Source: Bradyrhizobium huanghuaihaiense (GTDB lineage: Bacteria; Pseudomonadota; Alphaproteobacteria; Rhizobiales; Xanthobacteraceae). From it: a stretch of DNA of 64,000 nt. The position numbers and the translations under genes are program-made. The notes beneath the pieces were generated by a model, which did no database searches, had not been told where the DNA came from, and saw only the letters and a list, made by a program, of their open reading frames with translations. Location of the stretch: positions 1 to 64,000 of the forward strand of contig NZ_VLLA01000022.1 in NCBI RefSeq assembly GCF_007830635.1, written 5' to 3'. This document shows positions 42,355-51,657 of the stretch, piece by piece; positions within the stretch are counted from its first letter, which is position 1; every line of letters starts with the position of its first letter.

Positions 42355-43422
42355 GTGCTGAGCACGACAGACGATCTTCGTATCCGCGAATTGAAAGAGC
42401 TGAGCACGCCCGATGAGGTGATGCGGGAGGTCCCGCGCACGCTCACGGCGACCCGTGTGGTCATGGCCGCGCGCAACGCCATCCATGCCATCCTCACCGG
42501 CCAGGACGACCGTCTGCTGGTCGTGGTCGGGCCCTGCTCGGTGCACGATCCCAAGGCCGCGCTTGAATACGCCGAACGTCTCGCCGCCTTGCGCGAGGAC
42601 CTCGCCGACCAGCTCGAGATCGTGATGCGGGTCTATTTCGAGAAGCCGCGCACCACCGTCGGCTGGAAGGGCCTGATCAACGACCCCGATCTCGACGGCA
42701 GCTTCGACATCAACAAGGGCCTGCGGCTGGCGCGCAACGTGCTGTCGGCGGTGAACAATCTCGGCCTGCCCGCCGGCACCGAATTCCTGGATATGACGAC
42801 GCCGCAATACATCGCCGACCTCGTGTCCTGGGCCGCGATCGGCGCGCGCACGACCGAGAGCCAGATCCACCGCGAGCTGGCCTCCGGCCTGTCCTGCCCG
42901 GTCGGCTTCAAGAACGGCACCGATGGCAATGTTCGCATTGCCGCCGATGCGGTGAAGTCGGCTTCGCACCCGCATCATTTCATGGCGGTCACGATCGCCT
43001 CGACCGCGGGCAACGAGGACTGCCACATCATCCTGCGCGGCGGCAGCGAGCCGAACTATGATGCGGCGAGCGTCGCGGCGGCCTGCAACGAGTTGGCGAA
43101 ATCCGGTGTCGCGCCGCTGGTGATGGTGGATGCGAGCCACGCCAATTCGAGCAAGAAGCCGGAGAACCAGCCGCTGGTGATGGCGGACATCGCCGGCCAG
43201 ATCTCGGGCGGCGAGAATCGCATCATGGGTGTGATGATCGAGAGCAATCTCGTCGCCGGTCGCCAGGACGTGGTGCCGGGCAAGCCGCTCACCTACGGCC
43301 AGAGCATCACGGATGGCTGTATCGATTGGGCGACCACCGCAACCGTGCTCGAGCAGCTCGCTGACGCGGTCGAAATCCGCCGCAACACCCAGCGCGCGGG
43401 ACTGCACGAGCGGTCGGCCTGA
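42355..43422 (+). CDS. aroG: DAHP synthase, class I (AroG type)
   Basis: 355 residues. GPCSVHDPKAALEYAERL (phosphoenolpyruvate and metal site), RVYFEKPRTTVGWKGLINDP, GFKNGTDGN and DASHANSSKKPENQ are class I signatures. It joins phosphoenolpyruvate and erythrose 4-phosphate, first step of the shikimate pathway. GTG start with ACAGGAG. Controlled by the attenuator upstream; the isozyme type (Phe-, Tyr- or Trp-sensitive) cannot be read from the sequence. Confidence 0.94.
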   Translation: MLSTTDDLRIRELKELSTPDEVMREVPRTLTATRVVMAARNAIHAILTGQDDRLLVVVGPCSVHDPKAALEYAERLAALREDLADQLEIVMRVYFEKPRTTVGWKGLINDPDLDGSFDINKGLRLARNVLSAVNNLGLPAGTEFLDMTTPQYIADLVSWAAIGARTTESQIHRELASGLSCPVGFKNGTDGNVRIAADAVKSASHPHHFMAVTIASTAGNEDCHIILRGGSEPNYDAASVAAACNELAKSGVAPLVMVDASHANSSKKPENQPLVMADIAGQISGGENRIMGVMIESNLVAGRQDVVPGKPLTYGQSITDGCIDWATTATVLEQLADAVEIRRNTQRAGLHERSA

Positions 43423-43476
43423 GGTAAGGCCAACGCGGGCGGGGCGATGCTGTTCGCGCCCTGCCCGCTGTTGTGA

Positions 43477-43731
43477 TCAGCAGCCGCGGCAGATGCTCTT
43501 GATCTTCTTGTCGAGCAGAGCGTCTTCCTTGTTCACGGGATTGTTCGGATCGCTCAGGTTCTTCTCGCTCGGCACATCGCTGGCGCGCGGCTGGCGATGA
43601 CCGACAGGGGCCGGCAACACCGATCCGGAGGACGCGCCGCTTGATGTCGATCCCTTGGAGCCGCCGGTCTGTGCAACCGCCGTGCCGCCAAGCAAGACCA
43701 CGAGCGATGCTGCCAGCATGATCTTCTTCAT
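43477..43731 (-). CDS. Small secreted protein with C-terminal CRGC
   Basis: 84 residues: signal peptide (MKKIMLAASLVVLLGGTAVA), Gly/Ser-rich stretch, then PSEKNLSDPNNPVNKEDALLDKKIKSICRGC, with two cysteines at the very end. Similar composition to the secreted protein at 27307. Convergent with aroG. Confidence 0.7.
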   Translation of the reverse strand: MKKIMLAASLVVLLGGTAVAQTGGSKGSTSSGASSGSVLPAPVGHRQPRASDVPSEKNLSDPNNPVNKEDALLDKKIKSICRGC

Positions 43732-43774
43732 GTCCTTATCCTCCGTTCTCAACGGGCGTTCCCACCATCACCGC

Positions 43775-44869
43775 TCAGGTCTCGGGCGGATACAGATGAA
43801 CCTCGCCGCAATAATCGACGATACGATAACGTGTTTCGGCCTCCGCATCACGTGCGTCGGGTGCGGTATTTTGTGCCGCCAACACGTAATTCGGCCCGAC
43901 CGGCGACTTGCCGGCGCCGCCGGGAATATCGATGACATAGTCAGGCTGACACAGTCCTGACACCCGCCCGCGTAGCTGCCGCATCAATTCCTGCCCCTCC
44001 GCGAGCGTCGTTCGCAGATGCGCTGTGCCCGGCGCCAGATCGCCGTGATGCAGATAATAGGGCTTGACCCGGCATTCGACGAAAGCTCGCATCAAATCCG
44101 ACAAAGCGGCCACATTGTCGTTGACGCCGCGCAAGAGCACGGACTGGCTGACCATGGGAATTCCGGCGTCGACGAGCCGACCGCAGGCGGCGCGGGCACC
44201 TTCCGTGAGCTCGCGCGCATGATTGGCATGCAGGGCAACCCAGGTCGTCGCGCCCGGAACCTTCAGCGCGGCGACCATCTCGTCGCTGATGCGCGTTGGA
44301 TCGGCGACCGGCACGCGCGTGTGAAGGCGGATGATCTTGACGTGATCGATTGCAGCGAGATCGGCCATGATCTCGCTCATGCGACGCGGCGACAGCATCA
44401 AGGGATCGCCGCCGGTCAGGATCACTTCCCAGATCTCGCTGTGCGCGCGGATATAGCCGATCGCCGCACGATACGCGTCTTCCGACAGCGCATTCTCCTT
44501 GCCGGGCCCAACCATCTCGCGGCGGAAGCAGAACCGGCAATAGACCGCGCAGACGTGAACCAGCTTGAACAGCACGCGATCGGGATAGCGATGCACGATG
44601 CCGGGAACCGGCGAATGCGGGTGATCGCCGATCGGATCGGCGTTCTCCCCGGACCGCATCTCCAGTTCCGCGGCGGTCGGAACGAATTGCCGCGCGATGG
44701 GATCGTCGGGATCGGAGGTGTCGATCAGATCCACCAACGCCGGCGTGATCGCAACCGCATAGCGCGCGGCGACGCGCTCGAGCGCGGGCAGCGCCGCGGC
44801 GGGAGCAAGCTGCGCGGCCACGAGCTCGGCGGGCTCGCGCAGGGTGCGTGCAAGGTTGGTCTTCGTCAT
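43775..44869 (-). CDS. epmB: EF-P beta-lysine synthase (lysine 2,3-aminomutase-like)
   Basis: 364 residues, radical SAM enzyme: C107-x3-C111-x2-C114 (CAVYCRFC), GGDPLMLS, and PLP-binding lysine region at the C-terminus. Short form without the extra domain of catabolic lysine aminomutases. It converts lysine to (R)-beta-lysine for EF-P. Its ATG overlaps the stop of epmA by four bases. efp is divergent from epmA, so the three form one functional locus. Confidence 0.92.
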   Translation of the reverse strand: MTKTNLARTLREPAELVAAQLAPAAALPALERVAARYAVAITPALVDLIDTSDPDDPIARQFVPTAAELEMRSGENADPIGDHPHSPVPGIVHRYPDRVLFKLVHVCAVYCRFCFRREMVGPGKENALSEDAYRAAIGYIRAHSEIWEVILTGGDPLMLSPRRMSEIMADLAAIDHVKIIRLHTRVPVADPTRISDEMVAALKVPGATTWVALHANHARELTEGARAACGRLVDAGIPMVSQSVLLRGVNDNVAALSDLMRAFVECRVKPYYLHHGDLAPGTAHLRTTLAEGQELMRQLRGRVSGLCQPDYVIDIPGGAGKSPVGPNYVLAAQNTAPDARDAEAETRYRIVDYCGEVHLYPPET

Positions 44870-45930
44870 GTCTCACTTAACGTTTCATTTGCAGGCGGCG
44901 TCCACACCACCTGATCAATCCGTGTTGCGCCGCTCGCCAGCATCACCAGCCGGTCGAATCCAAGTGCGACACCGCTCGCTTCCGGCATCTCGGCGACTGC
45001 GGCGAGAAAATCCTCGTCGAGCGGATAGGCCTCACCGTAGCGGCGCTGCTTTTCCGCCATCGAGTCCGTGAAGCGGCGGCGCTGCTCCTCGGCGTCGGTC
45101 AGCTCGCCAAAACCGTTGGCAAGCTCGACGCCGCAGGCATAGACCTCGAACCGCTCGGCGACCCGGGGATCGTCAGCCTTCACCCGCGCCAGCGCCGCCT
45201 CTGGAGATGGGTATTCGAACAGGATGGTCAAACGTCCCTGCCCGAGATGCGGCTCGACATGCTCGACCAGGACCTTGCTGAAGATGTCCGACCAGGTGTC
45301 GTCCCCGGCGACGCGGACCTTGCCAGCGGCCATTTGGGCGAGCGCGGCACGGTTACCCTCGCCGGCAGAGATTGTCGACAGCAGATCGATTCCCGCGAAC
45401 CGCTCGAAGGCACCGGCGACCGTCAGAAGCTCCGGCTCAGCAAAGGGGTCGGCGGTGCGGCCCCGAAAGGAGAACGTCCCGATTCCGGTCGCCTGCGCCG
45501 CACGGGCGATGACGGCGACGGTGTCGGCTATGATGGCGTCATAGGGGGCGCTGGCCCGGTACCATTCCAGCATGGTGAATTCGGGCAGATGCAGGTCGCC
45601 GCGCTCGCGGTCGCGGAACACCCGGGCGAACTCGAAGATTCGGGGCTCCCCGGCCGCCAGCAGCTTCTTGCAGGCGAATTCGGGCGAGGTCCGCAAGTAT
45701 CGGCTGGCCCGGCTGCCGTCGGGCCGCATGATCTCGGTCCGGGGGGCGTGCAGATGGGTCTCATTGCCCGGGGAAACCTGGAGGACCGAGGTTTCGACCT
45801 CGATAAACCCCTGTTCGGCGAAAAAGCCCCGTAGAGCCCCGGTTACGGCGCCCCTGGCCTGGAGGAACGGCCGCCGGTCGAGGTGCCGGGAGGGCGACCA
45901 GAACGGCGAGATCGGCTTGTCCCCAGCCAT
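44866..45930 (-). CDS. epmA: EF-P lysyltransferase (EpmA/GenX)
   Basis: 354 residues, the catalytic core of a class II lysyl-tRNA synthetase without the anticodon domain: FIEVETSVLQVSPGNETHL (motif 1), FARVFRDRERGDLHLPEFTMLEWYR (motif 2), and GVALGFDRLVML (motif 3). It attaches beta-lysine to the conserved lysine of EF-P. Translationally coupled to epmB. Confidence 0.94.
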   Translation of the reverse strand: MAGDKPISPFWSPSRHLDRRPFLQARGAVTGALRGFFAEQGFIEVETSVLQVSPGNETHLHAPRTEIMRPDGSRASRYLRTSPEFACKKLLAAGEPRIFEFARVFRDRERGDLHLPEFTMLEWYRASAPYDAIIADTVAVIARAAQATGIGTFSFRGRTADPFAEPELLTVAGAFERFAGIDLLSTISAGEGNRAALAQMAAGKVRVAGDDTWSDIFSKVLVEHVEPHLGQGRLTILFEYPSPEAALARVKADDPRVAERFEVYACGVELANGFGELTDAEEQRRRFTDSMAEKQRRYGEAYPLDEDFLAAVAEMPEASGVALGFDRLVMLASGATRIDQVVWTPPANETLSET

Positions 45931-46092
45931 TAACCGACGGCTCCGCAGTCCAGCAAAAAGCTGGCATCCAGCGGCAAAATCAGTATGTTGCGGCCCGAAA
46001 CGGGCGCCGAGGTCCGATTTGAGGCCCCAAGTCCCCCATCAATTTGACCACGTCCTGGCCGCAGCCGGGCCAAGCAAGCAGGAAATACAGCT

Positions 46093-46659
46093 TTGAGAGT
46101 CATCGCCAGTTCTATTCGCAAGGGCAACGTGATCGAGCAAGACGGCAAGCTTTATGTCGTCGTGAGCGCCGAGAACATCCATCCCGGCAAAGGCACCCCG
46201 GTCAGCCAGATCGAAATGCGCCGAATCTCGGACGGGGTAAAGATCTCCGAACGCTACAAGACCACCGACCAGGTCGAAAAGGCCACGATCGAAGAGCGCA
46301 ACTACACGTTCCTCTACGAAGACGGCGACGGCTTCCACTTCATGAACCCCGAGAGCTACGACCAGGTCCAGGTCTCCAAGGACGTGGTCGGCGACGCGGC
46401 CGCCTATCTTCAGCCAGACATGACCGTCAAGCTGTCGACCCACGACGTCAACGTGGTGTCGATGGCGCTGCCGCAGCGCGTGACGCTGGAAGTGGTCGAG
46501 ACCGAGCCGGTGACCAAGGGCCAGACCGCCTCGTCCTCCTACAAGCCCGCGGTGCTGTCCAACGGCATCCGCACCGCCGTGCCGCCGCACATCTCGGTCG
46601 GCACCCGCATCGTGGTGATGACCGAAGACGGCTCCTATTCCGAGCGCGCCAAGGACTAA
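46093..46659 (+). CDS. efp: Elongation factor P
   Basis: 188 residues. The lysine that is modified is K33 in HPGKGTPVSQ. All three beta-barrel domains are present, ending FPAA-like as in YLQPDMTVKL and ISVGTRIVVMTEDGSY. It relieves ribosome stalling at polyproline. TTG start with AGGAAA. Divergent from epmA, 162 bases apart. Its K33 in a GKG context is the substrate type for EpmA/EpmB. Confidence 0.95.
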   Translation: MRVIASSIRKGNVIEQDGKLYVVVSAENIHPGKGTPVSQIEMRRISDGVKISERYKTTDQVEKATIEERNYTFLYEDGDGFHFMNPESYDQVQVSKDVVGDAAAYLQPDMTVKLSTHDVNVVSMALPQRVTLEVVETEPVTKGQTASSSYKPAVLSNGIRTAVPPHISVGTRIVVMTEDGSYSERAKD

Positions 46660-46683
46660 GCCAGCAATCGAGGATCGGAACAG

Positions 46684-48306
46684 GTGCCGCCGGGGGGCGA
46701 GACAGTGGTTGGGAAGAGTTTCCGCTTCGTCTCGCTTCTCGTGGCGTCGCTGTCGCTTCTCATTGCCACACCGCTCGCCGCGGACGAGTTCCGCAGCCCC
46801 TCACTCACGGCCTTGCGCGTCGATTGGCGCGCAGCGCTGGACCAGCTTCGCGCCGAGATCAACAGCCACCCCCAGGTTGCCGGCGATTTCATCTTCGTGC
46901 CCCGCCGCTCGGTGCCGCGCTACGATCCGCGCGCGACGCCGGCCCTGGTGCAGCTCAACGGTGTTTCCTCGCAATTCTTCACCGGCATTGCCCGCAGTGC
47001 CGTCCCCGTGCTGCTGCCGTTCGACGCTGGCGCCTATCTCGAGGCCCGGCGCAGTGGCGCGCCATCGAGCCTGTCGCTGTCGCGTTACCAGGCCGACTTC
47101 AGTCCCGTCGACATGTTCGATGCCGGTCCCGCCGGTTACAGCGCGACCTTCTCGCTCGAGCCTGGCGCCGGCGACGGCATGCCCTCACGTGTGTTCGCAA
47201 GACCGGTCGAGGTGCAGATCACCGGCTCGGCGCTGCTCTACGACATCGCCGATCCCACCGGCGGCAAGGGCGAGCCGGTCAAGCCGCTCGCGGCAACCTA
47301 TCCGGACCTGCGCCGGTTCATCCGCGAAGGTTACGTCCGCTACGCCTTCACGCGCTTCGGCGTCGCCTATGTGGTGTCGATCCAGTGCCTCGACAGCGTC
47401 GCAAAGCCGAGGCGCCTTGCCTGCAAGGAAGCCTATCCGGTTGCCGAGCGCTTCCTGAAGGCGCTGCGCGTCGCCGGCGGCCAGCGCATGCGGCCGCTGA
47501 CGGACATTGCGTCCAACGTTCTCGATCGCGCCGCGGTACGCTCACCTGATTTCAGCTATCGTCCGAGCGGCGACATCATTCCCAACACCGGCTATCGCAA
47601 CAAGAGCGGCCATCCCGACGTGATGGCCTATGCGCAAATCCGCTTTCCGCTGGAGAAGGCGCCCGCCTTCGTGCGCTCGCAGTCTTACGCCAGGCGAGAC
47701 AAGAGCGAAGGCCTGACCGCCTATCCCTGGCGCGACAATTTCTGCGAATCCCGCAGCTTCGAAGTCTGGCAATGCGCCGGCGGTTACGGCCATCAGGGCG
47801 AGGACATCCGTGCCGCCGAATGCCCACCGCCCGGCGAAGGCCGCGAACCCTGCGATCGCAAGCAGCGCGCCGTCGTCGCGGTGCGCGACGCCGTCGTCAT
47901 CCGTTCCTCCAAGGACCAGGCCGCGACGCTTCAGGTCAACAGCCGGACCGAGCACATCCGCTTCCGCTACATGCACATGAATCCGGAGGCGATGAATGCC
48001 GATGGCGTCCTCAACGGCCGCCTCGTCGCTGAGGGCGAGAAGATCGGCGTGGTCTCGAACTATCTCGACCATCCCGCCGGCACGTCGATGCATCTGCATT
48101 TCGACGTCCAGGTGTTCACCCGCGACGGCTGGATCTGGGTCAGCCCCTACGTCACGCTGGTGTCCGCCTATGAGCGCCTGATCCGTGCCCGCGGCCGCGA
48201 GATCGGCCCGGAGATCGCCGTCACGGCCCAGCCGGTGGCCCATGCGCTGCCGGAGGACGTGATCAAGCCGGACCTGCGCGAGGGATCGAGCAGCGAGGAG
48301 AATTGA
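46684..48306 (+). CDS. M23-family peptidase-like periplasmic protein
   Basis: About 540 residues (532 if started at GTG 46708). Signal peptide (FRFVSLLVASLSLLIATPLAA), large N-terminal part of unknown fold, and a C-terminal M23 domain: the GHQGEDIRA zinc ligands H and D, FRYMHM, and HLHFD as final motif. LytM-type cell-wall hydrolase or regulator. Downstream of efp by 25 bases, maybe co-transcribed. Confidence 0.82.
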   Translation: MPPGGETVVGKSFRFVSLLVASLSLLIATPLAADEFRSPSLTALRVDWRAALDQLRAEINSHPQVAGDFIFVPRRSVPRYDPRATPALVQLNGVSSQFFTGIARSAVPVLLPFDAGAYLEARRSGAPSSLSLSRYQADFSPVDMFDAGPAGYSATFSLEPGAGDGMPSRVFARPVEVQITGSALLYDIADPTGGKGEPVKPLAATYPDLRRFIREGYVRYAFTRFGVAYVVSIQCLDSVAKPRRLACKEAYPVAERFLKALRVAGGQRMRPLTDIASNVLDRAAVRSPDFSYRPSGDIIPNTGYRNKSGHPDVMAYAQIRFPLEKAPAFVRSQSYARRDKSEGLTAYPWRDNFCESRSFEVWQCAGGYGHQGEDIRAAECPPPGEGREPCDRKQRAVVAVRDAVVIRSSKDQAATLQVNSRTEHIRFRYMHMNPEAMNADGVLNGRLVAEGEKIGVVSNYLDHPAGTSMHLHFDVQVFTRDGWIWVSPYVTLVSAYERLIRARGREIGPEIAVTAQPVAHALPEDVIKPDLREGSSSEEN

Positions 48307-48384
48307 CGGCTCGCTCGTTCTAATGCCGTGCATGAGCGCGTTGTCGCGCACACTCCCGGCTCGAACGAATAAGGAATTGCATTG

Positions 48385-49371
48385 ATGAGTGTCGGACTGC
48401 TCGGTCTTCTCGACGACATCGCGGCGATTGCCAAGGTCGCCGCAGCCTCGCTCGACGATGTGGCGAGCCAGGCTGCCAAAGCTGGCATAAAGGCGGCAGG
48501 CGTGGTCATCGACGACGCGGCCGTTACGCCGAACTACGTCATCGGTTTTGCCTCCAAGCGCGAACTGCCGATCGTCGGCAAGATTGCAGTGGGATCGCTG
48601 CGCAATAAATTGCTCATTCTCCTGCCCGTTGCGCTGCTGCTCGGTTATTTCCTTCCCGCCGCGGTCACGCCGCTGCTCATGCTGGGCGGAGCCTTTCTCT
48701 GCTACGAGGGTGCCGAGAAAGTGCTCGAAGCGGTGATGCCGCATCATGCGCACGAGCACGAAGCTCAGCTCCAGCCGATTGCGCTGAATGCCCAGTCGGT
48801 CGAGGACGAGAAGGTCGCGAGCGCCATCAAGACGGATTTCATTCTGTCGGCAGAGATCATGGCGATCACGCTGGCCGCCCTCCCCGCGGGTAGCATCTGG
48901 ACGCAGGCGCTGGTGCTGGCGCTGGTCGGCTTCTGCATCACTGCCGGGGTCTATGGCGTGGTAGCCTTGATCGTGAAGGCGGACGATGTCGGCTTGGCCC
49001 TTGCGCGCTATGACGGCGCCTCAGTCGTTGGCGGCGCGATCCGCTTGCTTGGACGCAGCCTCGTCCGCGGCATGCCAACCTTCCTGACAGTGCTGAGCAC
49101 CATCGGCACCGCCGCCATGATCTGGGTCGGCGGCGGCATCATCCTGCATGGCATCGAGAAATACGGCCCGCCCGCGATCGGCCGCACGGTCCATGCCGCA
49201 ACCGAGACTGCCGCACACGTCCTTCCATCCGTCGCCGGCATCATCGAATGGTCGGTCGAGGCAGCCATCTCAGGCGCACTTGGTCTGCTCGTCGGCGCAC
49301 TTGCGATTCCGGCCGTCGAATACGGTCTCTCGCCGGCATGGAAACTGTTGAGGCGATCGCAGACGGCCTGA
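48385..49371 (+). CDS. DUF808-family membrane protein
   Basis: 328 residues, YedI-like. N-terminal LLGLLDDIAAIAKVAAASLDDVASQAAKAGIKAAGVVIDDAAVTP is the family signature, followed by six or so membrane segments (LLILLPVALLLGYFL, TFLTVLSTIGTAAMIWVGGG, ALGLLVGALAIPAVEYGL). Function unknown. ATG 48385 with AAGGAA. Confidence 0.9.
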   Translation: MSVGLLGLLDDIAAIAKVAAASLDDVASQAAKAGIKAAGVVIDDAAVTPNYVIGFASKRELPIVGKIAVGSLRNKLLILLPVALLLGYFLPAAVTPLLMLGGAFLCYEGAEKVLEAVMPHHAHEHEAQLQPIALNAQSVEDEKVASAIKTDFILSAEIMAITLAALPAGSIWTQALVLALVGFCITAGVYGVVALIVKADDVGLALARYDGASVVGGAIRLLGRSLVRGMPTFLTVLSTIGTAAMIWVGGGIILHGIEKYGPPAIGRTVHAATETAAHVLPSVAGIIEWSVEAAISGALGLLVGALAIPAVEYGLSPAWKLLRRSQTA

Positions 49372-49413
49372 AGGGGCCGAAGCCGACAAGCCGCGCTCCA
49401 TCCCGGCTACATA

Positions 49414-49917
49414 TCACTCCAAAAACGTCGTGAGTTGCGCACCTTCGTCCGCCACGAAGACCGCGATCAATTCCGCCGGCTCCGTGGCGCTCGCGTTCGC
49501 CGATACGAGATGCGTCGATCCCGGCGGCTCGAAGAAGGACTGACCGACACCAAACGTCTCGACCGGGCCGCCGCCGAGCTGGGAGCGGATCTCGCCCTTG
49601 GTGATGTAGGCGGTCACCGAGCCGGCGTGGCGATGCGGCCGCGAAAATCCACCGGGACCGTAGAAGACGCGCACGATGGTGACGCGCTTGCCCGGCACGT
49701 TCGGCAGTGCGTAGGAGCCGATCGGCTCGACCTTGTCGAGCGGCGAGCTCTCGGGCGCAGTGGCGCAAAGCGGCGCCAGTGCGCCGGAGACCGTGTCGAT
49801 CGTCAGCGGCAGCACCTTGCCGATCGCGAACGCGCAGGCGAGCCCTGCGACGACCGCGAGCGTCGCCGAACGTGACGGCGTCGGACGTTGCACGGCAGAA
49901 AAGCTCATGGCTGTCAT
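49414..49917 (-). CDS. Membrane-anchored cupin protein
   Basis: 167 residues: a hydrophobic N-terminal anchor or signal (LAVVAGLACAFAIGKVLPL), then a cupin domain with HRHAGSVTAYITKGEIRSQLGGG and PPGSTHLVSAN, keeping the metal histidines. AGGAGAG precedes the ATG. Last gene of a two-gene operon with the AhpD-like protein. Confidence 0.82.
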   Translation of the reverse strand: MTAMSFSAVQRPTPSRSATLAVVAGLACAFAIGKVLPLTIDTVSGALAPLCATAPESSPLDKVEPIGSYALPNVPGKRVTIVRVFYGPGGFSRPHRHAGSVTAYITKGEIRSQLGGGPVETFGVGQSFFEPPGSTHLVSANASATEPAELIAVFVADEGAQLTTFLE

Positions 49918-49938
49918 CGTGATCTCTCCTCGCTGCAA

Positions 49939-50406
49939 TCAGGATGCTGCGGCCGGCCGCTTTGCGGGCGTCCAGCGAAACGCCGCGCCAAAACGGTTCC
50001 AGACATTGATCGATGCGACCGCCGAGGTCAGGTACGTCAGCTCCGCCTCGGAGAATTCGCCAGACGCTTCCGCGTAGACCTCCTCGCTGACGCCATCGGG
50101 CAGACGGGTCAGCGCCTCGGCCCAGGCCAGGGCCGCCCGCTCGCGTGCGGAAAAGATCGGTGCCTCGCGCCAGACCGCGACCAGATGGAGCTTGTCGACG
50201 GGCACACCGATGCGCTCCGACAGCAGGACATGATGCTGCACGCAGAAGGCGCAGCCGTTGATCTGCGAGGCGCGCAGCTTGACCAGCTCGAGCAGCTGCT
50301 TGTCGAGGCCCGCCTTGGCCGCCAGCTGGCCCAGCGCCAGCACCAGATCATACGCATCCGGCGCGATCCGCTTGAAATCCTCGTATTCGCTGCGGGCGTG
50401 TGACAT
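49939..50406 (-). CDS. AhpD-like alkylhydroperoxidase / carboxymuconolactone decarboxylase family
   Basis: 155 residues. The redox motif CAFC followed by VQHH is present, in the order C-x-x-C-x-x-x-H of AhpD proteins. It likely reduces peroxides or organic radicals. Operon with the cupin gene (21-base gap) and divergent from MarR. Confidence 0.87.
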   Translation of the reverse strand: MSHARSEYEDFKRIAPDAYDLVLALGQLAAKAGLDKQLLELVKLRASQINGCAFCVQHHVLLSERIGVPVDKLHLVAVWREAPIFSARERAALAWAEALTRLPDGVSEEVYAEASGEFSEAELTYLTSAVASINVWNRFGAAFRWTPAKRPAAAS

Positions 50407-50427
50407 TGCCGTGCACCTCGTGATATT

Positions 50428-50460
50428 GTAAGAGCACTGATACTGTATAAGAGCACTTAT
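50428..50460 (+). promoter_or_regulatory. Paired MarR operator
   Basis: GTAAGAGCACT (50428-50438) and ATAAGAGCACT (50447-50457) form a direct repeat 19 bases apart; the second is extended to ATAAGAGCACTTAT, an imperfect palindrome that ends one base before the MarR ATG. Binding at both would control MarR and the divergent AhpD gene. Confidence 0.55.
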
Positions 50461-50991
50461 ATGTTACGCAAGACGCCCGGCATCACAAGATCGAAAACCT
50501 CGCGGAAGACGCCGGCGCCCGCCGATGACGGCGCGGTGCGCGTGCCCGCTCCCGGCGAAGGCAAGCGCGGCGAAGAAGGCTATCTCGGCTATCTCTTGCG
50601 TCAGGCACATGCCGCGGTTCGCCTGACGATGGAGCGGACGCTCGCCGATCTCGGCGTGACGTCGCCGCAATTCGCGGTGCTGACGATGCTGAACGCCTAT
50701 CCAGGCCTGTCGGGCGCGGATGTCGCCCGCCTCACCTTCCTGACGCCGCAGACCGTCGGCGTCATCATCCGCAATCTCGAGCGTGACGGCGCGATTGTGA
50801 TGACGCCCCATCCGGTCCATGGCCGCATCCAGCAATGGACGCTGACGCCGCGCGGGGCGACGCTGTTGAAGGCCTGCAGGGAGCGGGTGATCGCGCTGGA
50901 GAAGCGTCTTGCCCGGACTCTGGATGCCAAGGCGGAAACCGCGGTCCGGCGCTGGCTTGCCGGCATAGCAGCCGATTTGCAGGAGGACTAG
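50461..50991 (+). CDS. MarR-family regulator
   Basis: 176 residues with a 40-residue basic N-terminal extension. The winged helix is PQFAVLTMLNAYPGLSGADVARLTFLTPQTVGVIIRNLERDGAIV (about 75-120). It probably represses itself and the AhpD/cupin operon and responds to a phenolic or oxidative signal, by position. Confidence 0.9.
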   Translation: MLRKTPGITRSKTSRKTPAPADDGAVRVPAPGEGKRGEEGYLGYLLRQAHAAVRLTMERTLADLGVTSPQFAVLTMLNAYPGLSGADVARLTFLTPQTVGVIIRNLERDGAIVMTPHPVHGRIQQWTLTPRGATLLKACRERVIALEKRLARTLDAKAETAVRRWLAGIAADLQED

Positions 50992-50997
50992 GCGAGC

Positions 50998-51180
50998 CTA
51001 GTCGCCGCCGCCCCCGTCGCCGCATCCCCCGCCGCCATCAAAATCCGGGAGATCGCCGGCGGCGCCATCGCCTTGAATGCCGCGGCCAAAGTTCTCGGCG
51101 ATGATCATCAGGATCACGACGAACAAGCCGGCGCCGAAGGGCCAGGGATTGGCACGGATGATATCGAACAGCTCCCGCAT
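50998..51180 (-). CDS. Small membrane protein with Gly/Cys-rich tail
   Basis: 60 residues from ATG 51180. One helix WPFGAGLFVVILMIIAENFG, then a tail DGGGGCGDGGGGD with a lone cysteine. Convergent with MarR. Unknown function. Confidence 0.6.
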   Translation of the reverse strand: MRELFDIIRANPWPFGAGLFVVILMIIAENFGRGIQGDGAAGDLPDFDGGGGCGDGGGGD

Positions 51181-51264
51181 GCGCGCATCTTGCTGCACAA
51201 GAGCGAACCGACCGTAAAGCGCCAGACTCAAATTTGGGGATATGCAGGCTTGCGGAAGGGCGGC

Positions 51265-51516
51265 CTATCCCCCCTTCAACGATTCCTTAACCTCGCCGTC
51301 CGGCCAGCTCTCGCCTGCGGCGATCACGCGGACCCGGGTTTGGTCCGCAGCATTCACCAGCACATGCGAACTCAACCGGTCGCCGCTCGGCTCCAGGTGC
51401 AGATCGGTCTCAGGCTTCCAGCTCAGCGTGGTCGCGAGGTCGCCGGGGAAGATCTGCCATTGCGATCCGTCGTCGAGTTCGACGACGTGACTCTCCGCAT
51501 GCGCGCGTATCTTCAT
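51265..51516 (-). CDS. Hypothetical 83-residue protein
   Basis: Begins MKIRAHAESHVVELDDGSQW and continues IFPGDLATTLSWKPETDLHLEP; a small beta-rich cytosolic protein. It is divergent from the lytic transglycosylase. No family recognised. Confidence 0.7.
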   Translation of the reverse strand: MKIRAHAESHVVELDDGSQWQIFPGDLATTLSWKPETDLHLEPSGDRLSSHVLVNAADQTRVRVIAAGESWPDGEVKESLKGG

Positions 51517-51614
51517 CCCACCTCTAATACTTCGATGAACAGACCATGTTCGGAGGGAATGCAGCAGTGCGACAGTTTGTTCCGCCCGGCCCGGCGCCCG
51601 GTCTTCGTGTTCCA

Positions 51615-51639
51615 GGAACCGCCCCACAGACATCCTGTT
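51615..51639 (+). promoter_or_regulatory. Sigma-EcfG-like promoter
   Basis: GGAAC (51615-51619), 16 bases, TGTT (51636-51639): GGAAC-N17-GTT is exact and the first base of CGTT differs. It lies 18 bases before the MltB start, so the leader would be very short. Confidence 0.45.
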
Positions 51640-51657
51640 TCCCGCTAGAATGGGTCC

